A stretch of DNA of 64,000 nt from Paenibacillus dauci. Lineage in GTDB: Bacteria > Bacillota > Bacilli > Paenibacillales > Paenibacillaceae. The notes below the pieces were generated by a model. That model did not search any database, was not told where the DNA came from, and was given only the letters and a program-made list of their open reading frames with translations. Positions 43,575 to 53,815 of the stretch are shown in pieces. Location: positions 372,001 to 436,000 of the forward strand of contig NZ_LAQQ01000001.1 of assembly GCF_000971985.1 (NCBI RefSeq). The letters run 5' to 3'. The first letter of the stretch is position 1, and the number at the start of each line of letters is the position of its first letter. A program made the translations under genes and the position numbers.

Positions 43575-43634
43575 AAATTGGCAACGAAACCGGCGTCGTA
43601 TGATGCTGCTTTTGTTCCGGTTTAGGTTTTTTTT
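43568..43634 (+). terminator. conditional terminator in the beta-glucosidase leader
   Basis: AAACCTAAA pairs with TTTAGGTTT, with an inner AACCGG/CCGG-type stem, and eight Ts follow. It overlaps the RAT site, so bound antiterminator prevents it forming. Confidence 0.88.
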
Positions 43635-43655
43635 ATTGCCTTGGAGCCATAATGA

Positions 43656-45182
<1,527 letters not shown>

Positions 45183-45216
45183 GCCAATACTCCCGGCATT
45201 GATACTCTGCCATCCA

Positions 45217-45259
45217 AAAAGAAGCCGCTTCCGGTTCCATCCGGGCGGCTTCTTTTTTG
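45217..45259 (+). terminator. intrinsic terminator after bglA
   Basis: AAAAAGAAGCCGC pairs with GCGGCTTCTTTTTT around an inner CCGG/CCGG. Confidence 0.9.
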
Positions 45260-45371
45260 GATATGCAAATCGATAGGAAGAGCTTGTAGGATACTGCACG
45301 CGAAAACCGCAGTTCAGGCAAATCTCTTCTTTTATTCATATGATGAAAAGGAATACGCAACCATACCCTAT

Positions 45372-45803
45372 TTATTGCTTTCGATAAGGGTTCGGAAGCT
45401 CACAGCCCATATCTTCCACCTGTGGATTAGCGGATAATCGATCATAGTGCTTAAGCTTATACTCCAGCACTTCCTGCACATCCTTCAGTCTCCGGATTTC
45501 ACTGCTGATATGTTCATACTGCTGTCTAAGTATCGTCTTGCGCTGTTCCAGTGTACTCTCTCCCTGGCTAACTAGTGCACGGAATTCTTTCATTTCTTCC
45601 AATGTCATACCGATCGATTTGAGCCGGGTCATGAAAATAATGCTCTGTACCTGCTCGGCCGTATAAAAACGGTGTCCATTTGACTTGCGCTCTGCGGGTG
45701 GCAGAAGATCAATACGTTCATAATAGCGCAGTGTGTCTTCACTGAGTCCCGTTAGTTCAGCAGCCTCACGTATGGTCATGGGCATATCCGGTATTTCAAT
45801 CAT
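45372..45803 (-). CDS. MerR-family regulator
   Basis: 143 residues from the ATG at 45803 (GAGAGG nine bases ahead). The winged helix-turn-helix is TIREAAELTGLSEDTLRYYERIDLLPP followed by RFYTAEQVQSIIFMTRLKSIGMTLEEMKE (given as parts of one domain). A long dimerisation coiled coil follows and the short tail has one Cys. The closest types are the AdhR/YfmP-like aldehyde or general stress MerRs. It lies 62 bases after the short-chain dehydrogenase gene, which has a MerR-type promoter, so it probably activates that promoter and its own expression. Confidence 0.9.
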   Translation of the reverse strand: MIEIPDMPMTIREAAELTGLSEDTLRYYERIDLLPPAERKSNGHRFYTAEQVQSIIFMTRLKSIGMTLEEMKEFRALVSQGESTLEQRKTILRQQYEHISSEIRRLKDVQEVLEYKLKHYDRLSANPQVEDMGCELPNPYRKQ

Positions 45804-45865
45804 CCTGCTCATCCTCTCATCAGACAATATTTTCCTGAATAAGTGTTACCTTGTAAGTGTATAGT

Positions 45866-46591
45866 TTACCAGGGAATAGGTCCATTCTCATCATAAAATT
45901 GACCGGTAGGTCCATTCTCGTCGATAAGCGCCAGACCAATTACCGTTTGCGCAGCGTGTTCCACTGTACGTGGACCGCTATTTCCATTCAAATCGGTTGC
46001 GGTATAGCCGGGGTCTACTGAATTGATCTTGATCGGAGTTTCTTTATATTCCTTAGAAAATATGACCGTTACTGCATTGAGTGCTGTTTTGGAGCTGTTA
46101 TACGACAGCGAATTGGCTTCATAATGTTCATGCGACGGATCACTATTGAATGCGAGCGAACCGAGACCACTGGATACATTGACGATTCGTCCCTGCGGCG
46201 CTTTTTTGATTAAAGGAAGCATAATCTGCAGTACCTGAATCGCGCCGAATACATTGACTTCGTAGACTTTACGGATATCCTCGATTGCCTCCTCACTCGG
46301 CGCATTGCTGCCTGCTGCAATACCTGCATTATTGATCAGCACATCCAGTGATCCCGACCGCTGGCGAATCTGCTCTGCTGCGCTATGAATCGTCGCTACA
46401 TCGGTTACATCGATCTGTACATACTCTGCCTGAATACCTTCGCTCTGCAGCTTCTCTACTGCCTGCTGTCCATAAGCAGGTTGACGTGCTCCCAGATAAA
46501 TGTAGTATCCTTTTTGTCCCAGCTGTCTCGCTGCTTCATAACCGATTCCTTTATTGGCACCTGTAATCAAAACTGTCTGTTCCTGTGTCAT
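45866..46591 (-). CDS. short-chain dehydrogenase/reductase
   Basis: 241 residues, classical SDR fold: cofactor motif TGANKGIG (about 10-17), NNAG (about 87-90), catalytic Ser in VNVSSG, and YNSSK (Tyr/Lys) near residue 160. ARQPAYG after strand 2 suggests NADPH preference. It is similar to carbonyl reductases that reduce aldehydes or quinones. The MerR gene downstream and the MerR-type promoter upstream point to a response to a reactive electrophile. AGGAG precedes the ATG. Confidence 0.92.
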   Translation of the reverse strand: MTQEQTVLITGANKGIGYEAARQLGQKGYYIYLGARQPAYGQQAVEKLQSEGIQAEYVQIDVTDVATIHSAAEQIRQRSGSLDVLINNAGIAAGSNAPSEEAIEDIRKVYEVNVFGAIQVLQIMLPLIKKAPQGRIVNVSSGLGSLAFNSDPSHEHYEANSLSYNSSKTALNAVTVIFSKEYKETPIKINSVDPGYTATDLNGNSGPRTVEHAAQTVIGLALIDENGPTGQFYDENGPIPW

Positions 46592-46641
46592 CTATACCGT
46601 CTCCTCTATTATATAGTGTCATCTGGCGGCCGCCTACAGCA

Positions 46642-46672
46642 AGACTACAACTTGGAGTACACTCCAAGTCAA
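46642..46672 (-). promoter_or_regulatory. MerR-type promoter/operator of the SDR-merR operon
   Basis: On the minus strand TTGACT (46667-46672) and TAGTCT (46642-46647) are separated by 19 bases, the long spacer that MerR activators need. The spacer holds the palindrome ACTTGGAGTGTACTCCAAGT (46650-46669), centred as usual. Confidence 0.82.
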
Positions 46673-46693
46673 GCATCCTTTTGCCAAAATAAT

Positions 46694-46799
46694 AAAAAAA
46701 TCGTGCATGACTCTTTGCGATGCAGCAGAAATCGTCTGCTGCGGGCCTTGGTACAGCCCTGATTTTCTGCCTGAAAGAGTATGCACGATCTTTTTTTAT
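46694..46799. terminator. large bidirectional hairpin terminator
   Basis: ATCGTGCATGACTCTTT pairs with GAAAGAGTATGCACGAT with one mismatch across about 55 bases that contain a further GCAGCAGA/TCTGCTGC stem. Both ends have A/T runs of seven. It ends the membrane-protein gene at 46820. Confidence 0.75.
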
Positions 46800-46819
46800 T
46801 TATTTGATTTTTTACCTAT

Positions 46820-47947
46820 TTATTCGACCATTGAAGAATGCTGGTTATCGGCTTCAATCCGATTGGAACGCCGGACTATCATCGCCTGAATCCAGAGGAC
46901 CAGCTCAATGATCAGCAGAATACTGATGATCCAGGCGCCACCACTTAGAATCCAGCGATGGATGCCGAGGGCTACAGTCGAACCGGTATGCTCCACATAC
47001 AGCTGTTCGGTACGCATCGTGAAAAAATAGAACATTCCGAGTGTGAATAGCCGAGTCCACTGTGCTGTATTGTAGATGCCAATACCATGGCGCCAGCCTT
47101 TTTGCCGAATTCGGCGAATGGCTCGCAGCCCTTCCGTACACTCTACCGCGATCAGAATCAGCAGCGTTATCCACCAGAGTATCAGAATAGCCGTATCGCT
47201 CCAGGCATGGGTTGCCTGAACGACTGCACCGGTAATCGCCAGCGCACCGTACAGGATGCAGTTCGTATCGGTCCAATCTGCTATCAGGCGCTCCGGTCTG
47301 CGGCTATAACGATACAGAATCAGCGAAGCACTGATTAGATAAAATAATAATCCGAGCGCAATCATGGATTGATTAAGCCAGAATGCTACATACCCATTAC
47401 TGAACACTTGATGAAAAAGCAGTACAATTGACTGCGTGGACACGGCTGACAGAAGCAATACACCATGAATACGGTCATATTGCTTTTGCAGCAAAATCTG
47501 GTACCAGCCGAGACACATAAAATACAATAAAAATAACCATAGCCCTGCATTGAGCACAGCTATAATATGAATCGTCTCCTGCACCCAGTAGACACCAAAC
47601 GAAGCAAATAAATTAATCAGCAGCGTGGACGTACCTGCCACCCAGGTACCGATCGCAAACCGCTGTACCGGATCAGCCAGATGATCCCGGTAAAAGCTGG
47701 ATCGACGGATCGAAGCAATATAACTTACCAGCAAATATAACCAGATCAGAGCCGTACCGATTACCAGCAGTCTGGTCATCAGACTATGCGGTCCCTGTCC
47801 GGACATATGCTGCCATACTCCCTGGATGAAAATACCGAGCGCCATAACAATGCTGCCCGCTGCAGTGGGTGCAACATGTAGATTTTTATTTGCACTAAAT
47901 GCGACCAGACCCACAATCATGCAGCACAGCAGCAAAATAATCAGCAT
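46820..47947 (-). CDS. polytopic membrane protein of unknown function
   Basis: 375 residues with about ten hydrophobic segments and almost no large soluble part. The segment DPVQRFAIGTWVAGTSTLLI (about 90-109) and the overall ten-helix layout faintly recall the tellurite-resistance/C4-dicarboxylate (TDT) channel family, but I do not see enough to assign it. It lies 87 bases after the molybdopterin oxidoreductase gene on the same strand and could share its transcript. AAAGGAG precedes the ATG. Confidence 0.75.
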   Translation of the reverse strand: MLIILLLCCMIVGLVAFSANKNLHVAPTAAGSIVMALGIFIQGVWQHMSGQGPHSLMTRLLVIGTALIWLYLLVSYIASIRRSSFYRDHLADPVQRFAIGTWVAGTSTLLINLFASFGVYWVQETIHIIAVLNAGLWLFLLYFMCLGWYQILLQKQYDRIHGVLLLSAVSTQSIVLLFHQVFSNGYVAFWLNQSMIALGLLFYLISASLILYRYSRRPERLIADWTDTNCILYGALAITGAVVQATHAWSDTAILILWWITLLILIAVECTEGLRAIRRIRQKGWRHGIGIYNTAQWTRLFTLGMFYFFTMRTEQLYVEHTGSTVALGIHRWILSGGAWIISILLIIELVLWIQAMIVRRSNRIEADNQHSSMVE

Positions 47948-48034
47948 AGTGATTCTCCTTTATAACAGATATAAGCTCTAGTATATCACATCACCAAGGT
48001 AGTGTACTCCCGTATTCCTGTACTGCACGTTGCA

Positions 48035-50455
48035 CTATCCGCGCTGTGGAATATACGGAGGAATCGGTGCATTAACGACCGAAATCGGTACTTCCAGTGT
48101 CTGTCCGCTCTGGATATCATAAGGGGTGACCAGTCGATTCGCCTGCAGCAGATGCTCGACGGTAAGCTGGTACTGCTCGGCAATATAGTCTGCTGATTCT
48201 TCTCCAACCACAATATGCTGCTTGCGCAGTTTATCAATCCGGCAGGCGGCCTGCTTGAATGTCGGCTGCTTGGACAGCGGATCGGTAAAATCGGCAGTGA
48301 GATCATTAGCGGATTCATGACCTTCCCAGCTACCATAGTGGAATGGTACAAAGACCAGTCCTTTTTGTACGGCTGTACCGATACGAGCCGGTACTTCGAT
48401 CCATCCTCGTGGTGAGCTGATCCGTACGACCTCTCCTTGCACGATGGATAATGCGGCTGCATCCTCTTCGTGAATCTCTACATAGGCATTTGGCGCAGCC
48501 ATTTGTAGATACGGCGAGCGGGCCGTCTTCGTACGGGTATGCCAGTGCCATACGAGCCGTCCAGTGGTAAGCCAGGTTGGATACTCTTCATTGGGCTGCT
48601 CAGTCGGCGGCAGATAACGGGTAGCATGCAGGATTGCTTTACCATTTGCCTGCTTGCTGACAAATTCATCACGGCTTAATGCGCGGCCGCTGAATTGATC
48701 CTTGGTATAGCTCTGGGAATAATCTGCATCCGTAGGGAATTTGTAATCGCTGTATAGACGCGGGGTTCCTGTTGGATGCTGTTCATTGGCCGGCCAGCGC
48801 ATACCGTTATGTTGCTCCAGCTTGTCATAGGTCATGCCGGTCATATCACATGGACGTCCGCGCGAGACCGTTTTCCATTCTTCAAAGCATTCTTCCGGTG
48901 TCGAGTAACCGATCAGCGGCTGACCATCCTTGTCTTTGAGATCCATACGACGGGCAAAGTCGATCAGAATCTGCAGGTCACTTTTGACACCCTGTGGTGC
49001 TTCTACGGCTTTGCGCAATACATTGATTGTCCGGTCGGCATTCTCCATAGTGCCTTCCTTCTCTCCCCAGAGCGCGACAGGCAGGATGACATCCGCCACT
49101 TTGGCCGTCTCGGTCAGGAATGGATCCTGAACAACCACGAAGATGCTTTCCAGCGCTTTGCGAGCACGCCGACGGTTCGGCAGGGATACCATCGGATTGG
49201 TACCAATATTCCAGAAAAAAGTAACTTTGCCCTGCTCGATCATATCCAGCTGCTCTTCGATTCCTTTTTCCGGACCAGCCGGCAGTGTCGCTTCGTCTAC
49301 ATTCCATAGATCGGCCATCTCCTGCAGATGCTGCGGATTCATCGGATTACGCTGAGCCGGATAGGTACCCACTCCACCTGCTGTACGATTGGCAGAGGAG
49401 CTGGGCTGACCCGCCATATGCAGTGGTCCGCAACCGGGCTTGCCAATCTGTCCGCGGATGAGATGCATATTGTTGATGGCTACGCAGGCAGTAGTAGCAT
49501 CTGCGCTCTGGAACGTTCCCTGCAAAGTCGTTGTTACCATGGATGGCGTCTCTCCCAGCACCCGGGCGGCTTCATGCAGCTGCTCCACCGGAATACCGGT
49601 GATTTTTGAAGTCTTTTCCGGCGTCCAGTCAGCAACCGACTGCTGCATCTCGTCAAACCCAATCGTATACTGTTCGACAAACTGTCGATCAATATTCCCG
49701 TTCTTGATCATCAGATGAACCAGTCCATTGAGCAGCGCCACATTCGTACCCGGAATCAGCTGCAGATGCAGATCCGCATGGCGGGCAGTCAACGTGTGAC
49801 GCGGATCAACCGCAATAATGTAGGGTTTGCCTTCCCGCTGCTTGCGCTGCATGATCCGCTCGTGCAGAACCGTACCGGTCTCCGCCACATTATGACCGAA
49901 CAGCATCAGCGTATCGGTTACGTCTACATCATCAAAGGAAGCCGGTGTTCCATCCGCGCCAAAGGACTGCAGCAGACAGAATTCCGTAGTTGCCGTACAG
50001 AGACGGGTATTGGCATCCAGCAGATGAGTATGCAGACCGGCACGACCGATTTTGGCAATCGTATAATAGTCTTCCAGATATCCCTGACCCGTAGAATAGA
50101 TCGCAATACTATTGCTGCCCTGACGCTCCAGGGATTCTCTTGCTTTGGAGACAATCAGTTCCATCGCTTCTTCCCAGCTTGCAGGTTCCAGTTGTCCATT
50201 ATCGCGACGAATCAGCGGTGTCAGTAGACGATCGGAGCTATTGTTGGCGTACCACTGATTTTCGCCTTTGGGACCGAGCCGTCCACGGTTAATCGGATGC
50301 TGGCCGTTACCTTTGATACCGACGATCTTATCGTCTTTGACTGCAATATGGCAGCCGCAGCCGATTGAGCAAATATTACATGTGCTGTACACCCATTTGT
50401 CGACTTCACCCTGACTGTATATGTTCATATCTATACGTTCTTTTTGCCAACTCAT
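48035..50455 (-). CDS. cytoplasmic molybdopterin oxidoreductase with C-terminal LysM domain, nitrate-reductase (NasC)-like
   Basis: 806 residues, ATG at 50455 after GGAGGT; the start overlaps the preceding gene by ATGA. No Tat signal. N-terminal iron-sulfur region CNICSIGCGC with the usual fourth Cys replaced: GRLGPKG where relatives have GRLCxKG. The molybdopterin-binding domains follow (FGHNVAETGTVLHER, DPRHTLTARHADLHL, NIGTNPMVSLPN, MENADRTINVL) and then the molydopterin-dinucleotide C-domain (TGRLVWHWHTRTKT, SPRGWIEVPARI). Residues about 735-785 form a LysM-like motif (YIAEQYQLTVEHLLQANRL, IQSGQTLEVP). It is most like assimilatory nitrate reductases but the substrate is not certain. The small upstream gene is probably an accessory. 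Confidence 0.85.
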   Translation of the reverse strand: MSWQKERIDMNIYSQGEVDKWVYSTCNICSIGCGCHIAVKDDKIVGIKGNGQHPINRGRLGPKGENQWYANNSSDRLLTPLIRRDNGQLEPASWEEAMELIVSKARESLERQGSNSIAIYSTGQGYLEDYYTIAKIGRAGLHTHLLDANTRLCTATTEFCLLQSFGADGTPASFDDVDVTDTLMLFGHNVAETGTVLHERIMQRKQREGKPYIIAVDPRHTLTARHADLHLQLIPGTNVALLNGLVHLMIKNGNIDRQFVEQYTIGFDEMQQSVADWTPEKTSKITGIPVEQLHEAARVLGETPSMVTTTLQGTFQSADATTACVAINNMHLIRGQIGKPGCGPLHMAGQPSSSANRTAGGVGTYPAQRNPMNPQHLQEMADLWNVDEATLPAGPEKGIEEQLDMIEQGKVTFFWNIGTNPMVSLPNRRRARKALESIFVVVQDPFLTETAKVADVILPVALWGEKEGTMENADRTINVLRKAVEAPQGVKSDLQILIDFARRMDLKDKDGQPLIGYSTPEECFEEWKTVSRGRPCDMTGMTYDKLEQHNGMRWPANEQHPTGTPRLYSDYKFPTDADYSQSYTKDQFSGRALSRDEFVSKQANGKAILHATRYLPPTEQPNEEYPTWLTTGRLVWHWHTRTKTARSPYLQMAAPNAYVEIHEEDAAALSIVQGEVVRISSPRGWIEVPARIGTAVQKGLVFVPFHYGSWEGHESANDLTADFTDPLSKQPTFKQAACRIDKLRKQHIVVGEESADYIAEQYQLTVEHLLQANRLVTPYDIQSGQTLEVPISVVNAPIPPYIPQRG

Positions 50456-50949
50456 AGGCTTACCTCCAGATAAAAGGTCGGCACGACATACTTGATCGCT
50501 GCCTGACCATAAATTTCGCGCAGATTCACAGCAATCTCATCCAGCTGCTCGCGCATATGCTTATACCGGTTACGAATCTGTTCGGTATGCTCCGTCTCAA
50601 ACGAAGGTATCCAATGGACAGCCCGTACCCATGCCCGCATAGTCGGTTCTGCCACTTCATTATTCTGATACAAGATCGATAGGTAGGGACGAATCTGATC
50701 AAGAGACAATGCAGGCTGATCGGGATGCTGATCGGAATTTGATGACTGCTGATGACTTGCGTTATCGTCGGACGGTATTTGCTCCAAATCGGCGGTCAAT
50801 ACAGGAATCAGTTTTTTTAGCGCTTCCTGCTGTTCTTCAAGCGAATAACGAATAAGTTCAATAAGTGGATGCTTCATTGGAGCCGTCTGCTCCAGCACCT
50901 GATTAACATCTTCTGACAAGGCTTCACAATAAGGCAATAATGGGTTCAT
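50452..50949 (-). CDS. hypothetical protein coupled to the molybdopterin oxidoreductase
   Basis: 165 residues, mostly helical, with a central low-complexity acidic/Ser/Gln/His stretch (ASHQQSSNSDQHPDQ, about 85-99). I do not recognise a family. Its stop overlaps the oxidoreductase start (ATGA), so the two are made together; a chaperone or assembly role, as small helical proteins have for other molybdoenzymes, is plausible but unproven. GAGGAGGT precedes the ATG. Confidence 0.7.
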   Translation of the reverse strand: MNPLLPYCEALSEDVNQVLEQTAPMKHPLIELIRYSLEEQQEALKKLIPVLTADLEQIPSDDNASHQQSSNSDQHPDQPALSLDQIRPYLSILYQNNEVAEPTMRAWVRAVHWIPSFETEHTEQIRNRYKHMREQLDEIAVNLREIYGQAAIKYVVPTFYLEVSL

Positions 50950-51074
50950 GCTGTACCTCCTCTAATAGGCAGAGCCAAAATAAGGCATTGCACAGGATCG
51001 TAATATTTATACAAGGTCATAAGCCATTACCCAAATTTTAAATATGCATACCTCTACATATGTATTCCTGCAAA

Positions 51075-51120
51075 AATAACCGGTAGATCTGCTGCTGTTG
51101 CGGCAGATCTACCGGTTATT
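51075..51120 (-). terminator. terminator with 18-base perfect stem
   Basis: AATAACCGGTAGATCTGC at 51075-51092 pairs with its exact complement at 51103-51120. It ends the unit of the oxidoreductase gene and the ribokinase remnant. Confidence 0.88.
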
Positions 51121-51162
51121 TATAAGTGCTCCATTTTACTGGAGTATGAGTGGATTATTCAG

Positions 51163-51378
51163 TCAGGAGGGCGCAGCTTTCACTTCTTCATATGTTGGCA
51201 TACCGCCCTGCGCTCCCAATTTGGTAATCGAGAGGGGAGCAGCACGATTACCAAATTGCAGAATGCCCTGCAGCGAGCTCCCTTCGGTCAGCGCTACTCC
51301 AATTAATGCAGCATTAAACGTATCCCCTGCTCCTGTCGTATTCATTGCTTCAACCTGGAATGTCGGACAACTTCCTGC
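51163..51378 (-). pseudogene. C-terminal remnant of a ribokinase-like (PfkB) sugar kinase
   Basis: Directly after the stop codon of the upstream gene, and without a ribosome site, the frame reads CPTFQVEAMNTTGAGDTFNA, then ALIGVALTEGSSLQGILQFGN and AAPLSITKLGAQGGMPTYEEV, ending at 51163. NTTGAGDTFNA is the ATP-binding and catalytic-base motif (DTxGAGD) of PfkB kinases, here with Asn for Asp. Only about 70 of the usual 300 residues remain; the sugar-binding N-terminus is missing. The junction lies exactly at the end of the oxidoreductase gene, as left by a deletion. A 60-residue product from the internal ATG would be inactive. Confidence 0.88.
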
Positions 51379-52374
51379 TTAGCGAGCCAGCGCTTTCAAT
51401 ATACGGTCACAGAGTTCCATTGTAGCGATGTTGTCCTGACCGCTGGACAAAGGTATTGTTCCCTGATTGCAGCAATCCATAAAATGATTCATCTCGCCAA
51501 CAAAACCACGCAGATACAGATCACGATAGCTGCCCGACATCGGTGTCGCAGATGGCGTATAGATAGTATCTTGTTCCTGAAGTGATTTCCAGGGCAGATC
51601 GTCTGTTACCAGCGACTTATGTATACGCAGTTCATTAATCTCATGAGCAATGGCAAAGCCATTTTCAAAAGTGACCGTCACCTGTTCACTCTCCCGCGAC
51701 CATGCCGTCATACTCGTAAAGTAGGCGCTGCCAATGACTCCATCTTCCATACGCAATGAAATACTTTGCGAGAGATGACCCTGCTCATCCATACTCAGAC
51801 CGGTGACATCGACTGCTTCACCGAACAGATAGCGAATCAGATCTACCATATGAATAGCAGCCAGTTTGATAAACTGCTCTTCATTTTTACAAAAAGGAGT
51901 GCCATCTACCGCGAAGTTCATCTGAAAAGAACGTACACGTCCCAATTCGCGACGGTCAATCAATTCTTTCAACTGCTGATAGACGGGCGCATAACGCTTC
52001 ATAAAGCCTACCATCAATATGGAATCGCTGGCTGCAGCGGCTTCGGCAGCCTGCTGGGCCTGTACTGCATTCCATCCAAGCGGCTTGTCGGTATATACAT
52101 TCTTGCCTGCCTGAAGAGCAGTCATGGTCATCTGAAATTGATCTTCCGGCTGGGCTACAATCACAATATTGCGATAGTGCTCGTTATCCAGCAGATCCTG
52201 ATACCGATCGTAAGCCTGCCCCTGACTTCCAAAACGCAGCAATGCCTGTTGTGAGCGCTCCAGACTGCGTGTTGCGATTGCTTGAATCTCGGCTCCTGCC
52301 GCTACGGCTGCCGGATAGATATTTGTTGTTGCATGAAAACCTGCACCTACAAATGCCAAACCTGTTGATTGCAT
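51379..52374 (-). CDS. Gfo/Idh/MocA-family oxidoreductase
   Basis: 331 residues from the ATG at 52374 (GGTGG eight bases ahead). N-terminal Rossmann domain LAFVGAGFHATTNIYPA, conserved lysine in TDKPLG (about residue 96) and the C-terminal alpha/beta domain with AAIHMVDLIRYLFGE containing the catalytic-type His. The family oxidises or reduces sugars and cyclitols with NAD(P). The ribokinase remnant downstream suggests that it once belonged to a sugar or inositol pathway operon. The natural substrate cannot be read from the sequence. Confidence 0.85.
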   Translation of the reverse strand: MQSTGLAFVGAGFHATTNIYPAAVAAGAEIQAIATRSLERSQQALLRFGSQGQAYDRYQDLLDNEHYRNIVIVAQPEDQFQMTMTALQAGKNVYTDKPLGWNAVQAQQAAEAAAASDSILMVGFMKRYAPVYQQLKELIDRRELGRVRSFQMNFAVDGTPFCKNEEQFIKLAAIHMVDLIRYLFGEAVDVTGLSMDEQGHLSQSISLRMEDGVIGSAYFTSMTAWSRESEQVTVTFENGFAIAHEINELRIHKSLVTDDLPWKSLQEQDTIYTPSATPMSGSYRDLYLRGFVGEMNHFMDCCNQGTIPLSSGQDNIATMELCDRILKALAR

Positions 52375-52707
52375 TGTTGTGACCACCCGTCTATTTGAGA
52401 ATAGTTTTCTTTTAAGGGATTGCCTTTCAAAATATACCTATACAGATAGTAATTATACAGGAATTTGTTGCGGTCGTCAGGCTGTATGGATTTTCCTGCG
52501 CACAGAAAACAGAGCCTTTCGATTGCTTGTGCAGATCCTGCTTGCACAGCCGACCGAAAGACTCTGTAATAACTAATACTGGTAATTATTATAACCATAC
52601 GTTGTATATGATATACCAGCTCATTCTTATACGACTGGATATAGCCAACAGCAGATACAAAATGCACCACTGCTTCAACGATTATATTTGTAGGTTATGC
52701 ATTCATA
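52375..52707. other. intergenic region with inverted repeat
   Basis: About 330 bases without a gene. It contains the hairpin at 52510-52566 and the promoter of the Gfo/Idh gene. No recognised regulator site. Confidence 0.55.
52510..52566 (-). terminator. hairpin, probable terminator of the aldo/keto reductase gene
   Basis: CAGAGCCTTTCG pairs with CGAAAGACTCTG with one mismatch, with an inner GCTTGTGCA/TGCACAGC stem. On the minus strand it is followed by a TTTT stretch only. Confidence 0.6.
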
Positions 52708-53604
52708 TCAAATCTGTCCAACCCATTCCGATTCGGCAGTAGCGAACCAGCGCTGACGGATATGATCGAACTCCTCCTGCGACAATACGCCATCCGCGAT
52801 CAGAGCTGCATTTTCAGACCAGCGATTAGGCTTGGTTGTACCAACGATCATCGTATCCACACCGGGAATACTCAGGGTAAATCGCAATGCCTGCTTGATG
52901 CTATTCTGTACATCTTTATCCTGAAGGAATGTATAATTCAGATCGCGCAGCCGGTTCCAGTACACAAATGCATAATCCTGCGGTTCTACCTGCTCCCGTG
53001 TCCATGCTGCATTGGCAATCGGACGTTTGGCAACAATGCCCATACCACGCTCACGTGCACCCGGAATCGTCAAGGAAATCGCTTCCTGATCGGCAATGTT
53101 GACAGATGTCTCCAGACTGTCAAATACTCCTGTCTCAATCGCGTACAGTGCATCTGCACTATCTCCACTGTAACCGATATAACGCGTTTTGCCTTGCTGC
53201 TTGGCACGCTGCAGCACTTCAATCACTTCTCCCCGGCGCAGCACTTCTTCCGAGCAGCTATGCAGATGGATCATATCGAGATGATCGGTTTGCAGACGAC
53301 GCAGACTGCGATCAATGCTCTGTTCCAGCATATTGCGATCCCAGTCAGGCGCTTCAAAGCCGGCTGCATGACCGCATTTGCTGAACAGATAATAATCATC
53401 ACGCCGGTCTGCCAGTGCGTTACCGATCAACTCCTCGCTATCTCCATAACATTCTGCTGTATCAATAATATTCAGCCCTGCATCCAGTGCACTATGCAAA
53501 AGCTGATCAACTTCACTCTGTGAGACACCGCTTCCAATTTCCGAACCGCCAAATCCGAGTACACTTACTTGCATATCTGTATTGCCATATTTACGCTTTT
53601 CCAT
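52708..53604 (-). CDS. aldo/keto reductase
   Basis: 298 residues from the ATG at 53604 (GGAGGAGG upstream); the longer open frame has no such site. The AKR barrel shows VSVLGFGGSEIG at the start, DTAECYGDSEELIG (catalytic Asp and Tyr, about 49-62), FSKCG (Lys) and MIHLHS (His). The C-terminal cofactor part has SIPGVDTMIVGTTKPNR. NADPH-dependent reduction of an aldehyde or sugar is expected. It stands between terminators as a single-gene unit. Confidence 0.9.
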   Translation of the reverse strand: MEKRKYGNTDMQVSVLGFGGSEIGSGVSQSEVDQLLHSALDAGLNIIDTAECYGDSEELIGNALADRRDDYYLFSKCGHAAGFEAPDWDRNMLEQSIDRSLRRLQTDHLDMIHLHSCSEEVLRRGEVIEVLQRAKQQGKTRYIGYSGDSADALYAIETGVFDSLETSVNIADQEAISLTIPGARERGMGIVAKRPIANAAWTREQVEPQDYAFVYWNRLRDLNYTFLQDKDVQNSIKQALRFTLSIPGVDTMIVGTTKPNRWSENAALIADGVLSQEEFDHIRQRWFATAESEWVGQI

Positions 53605-53750
53605 GATGTATAGCCTCCTCCGGTTATGTGGTCTGGAGTGTGTAACCAACTCCCAGAATGGTGCCATGCTGTATGTTCCAAGCTGCTGTACGTTATGTAT
53701 TACCCTAATTGATAAGAAAATAGTAGTTTTGACCGGATTTATATATAGAC

Positions 53751-53785
53751 AAAAAACCCGAACAGCTCTGAGAACTGTCCGGGCA
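53751..53785 (-). terminator. terminator of brnQ
   Basis: CCCGAACAG pairs with CTGTCCGGG, one mismatch; six Ts on the minus strand. Confidence 0.85.
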
Positions 53786-53815
53786 GTGAGATATACCATA
53801 GAAGGCGGCTGTTAA

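Noticed and set aside
52762-53523. A 253-codon open frame on the plus strand
   Set aside because: It is antisense to the aldo/keto reductase gene, which has all catalytic motifs; the frame is Cys/Ile-rich and has no start signal.
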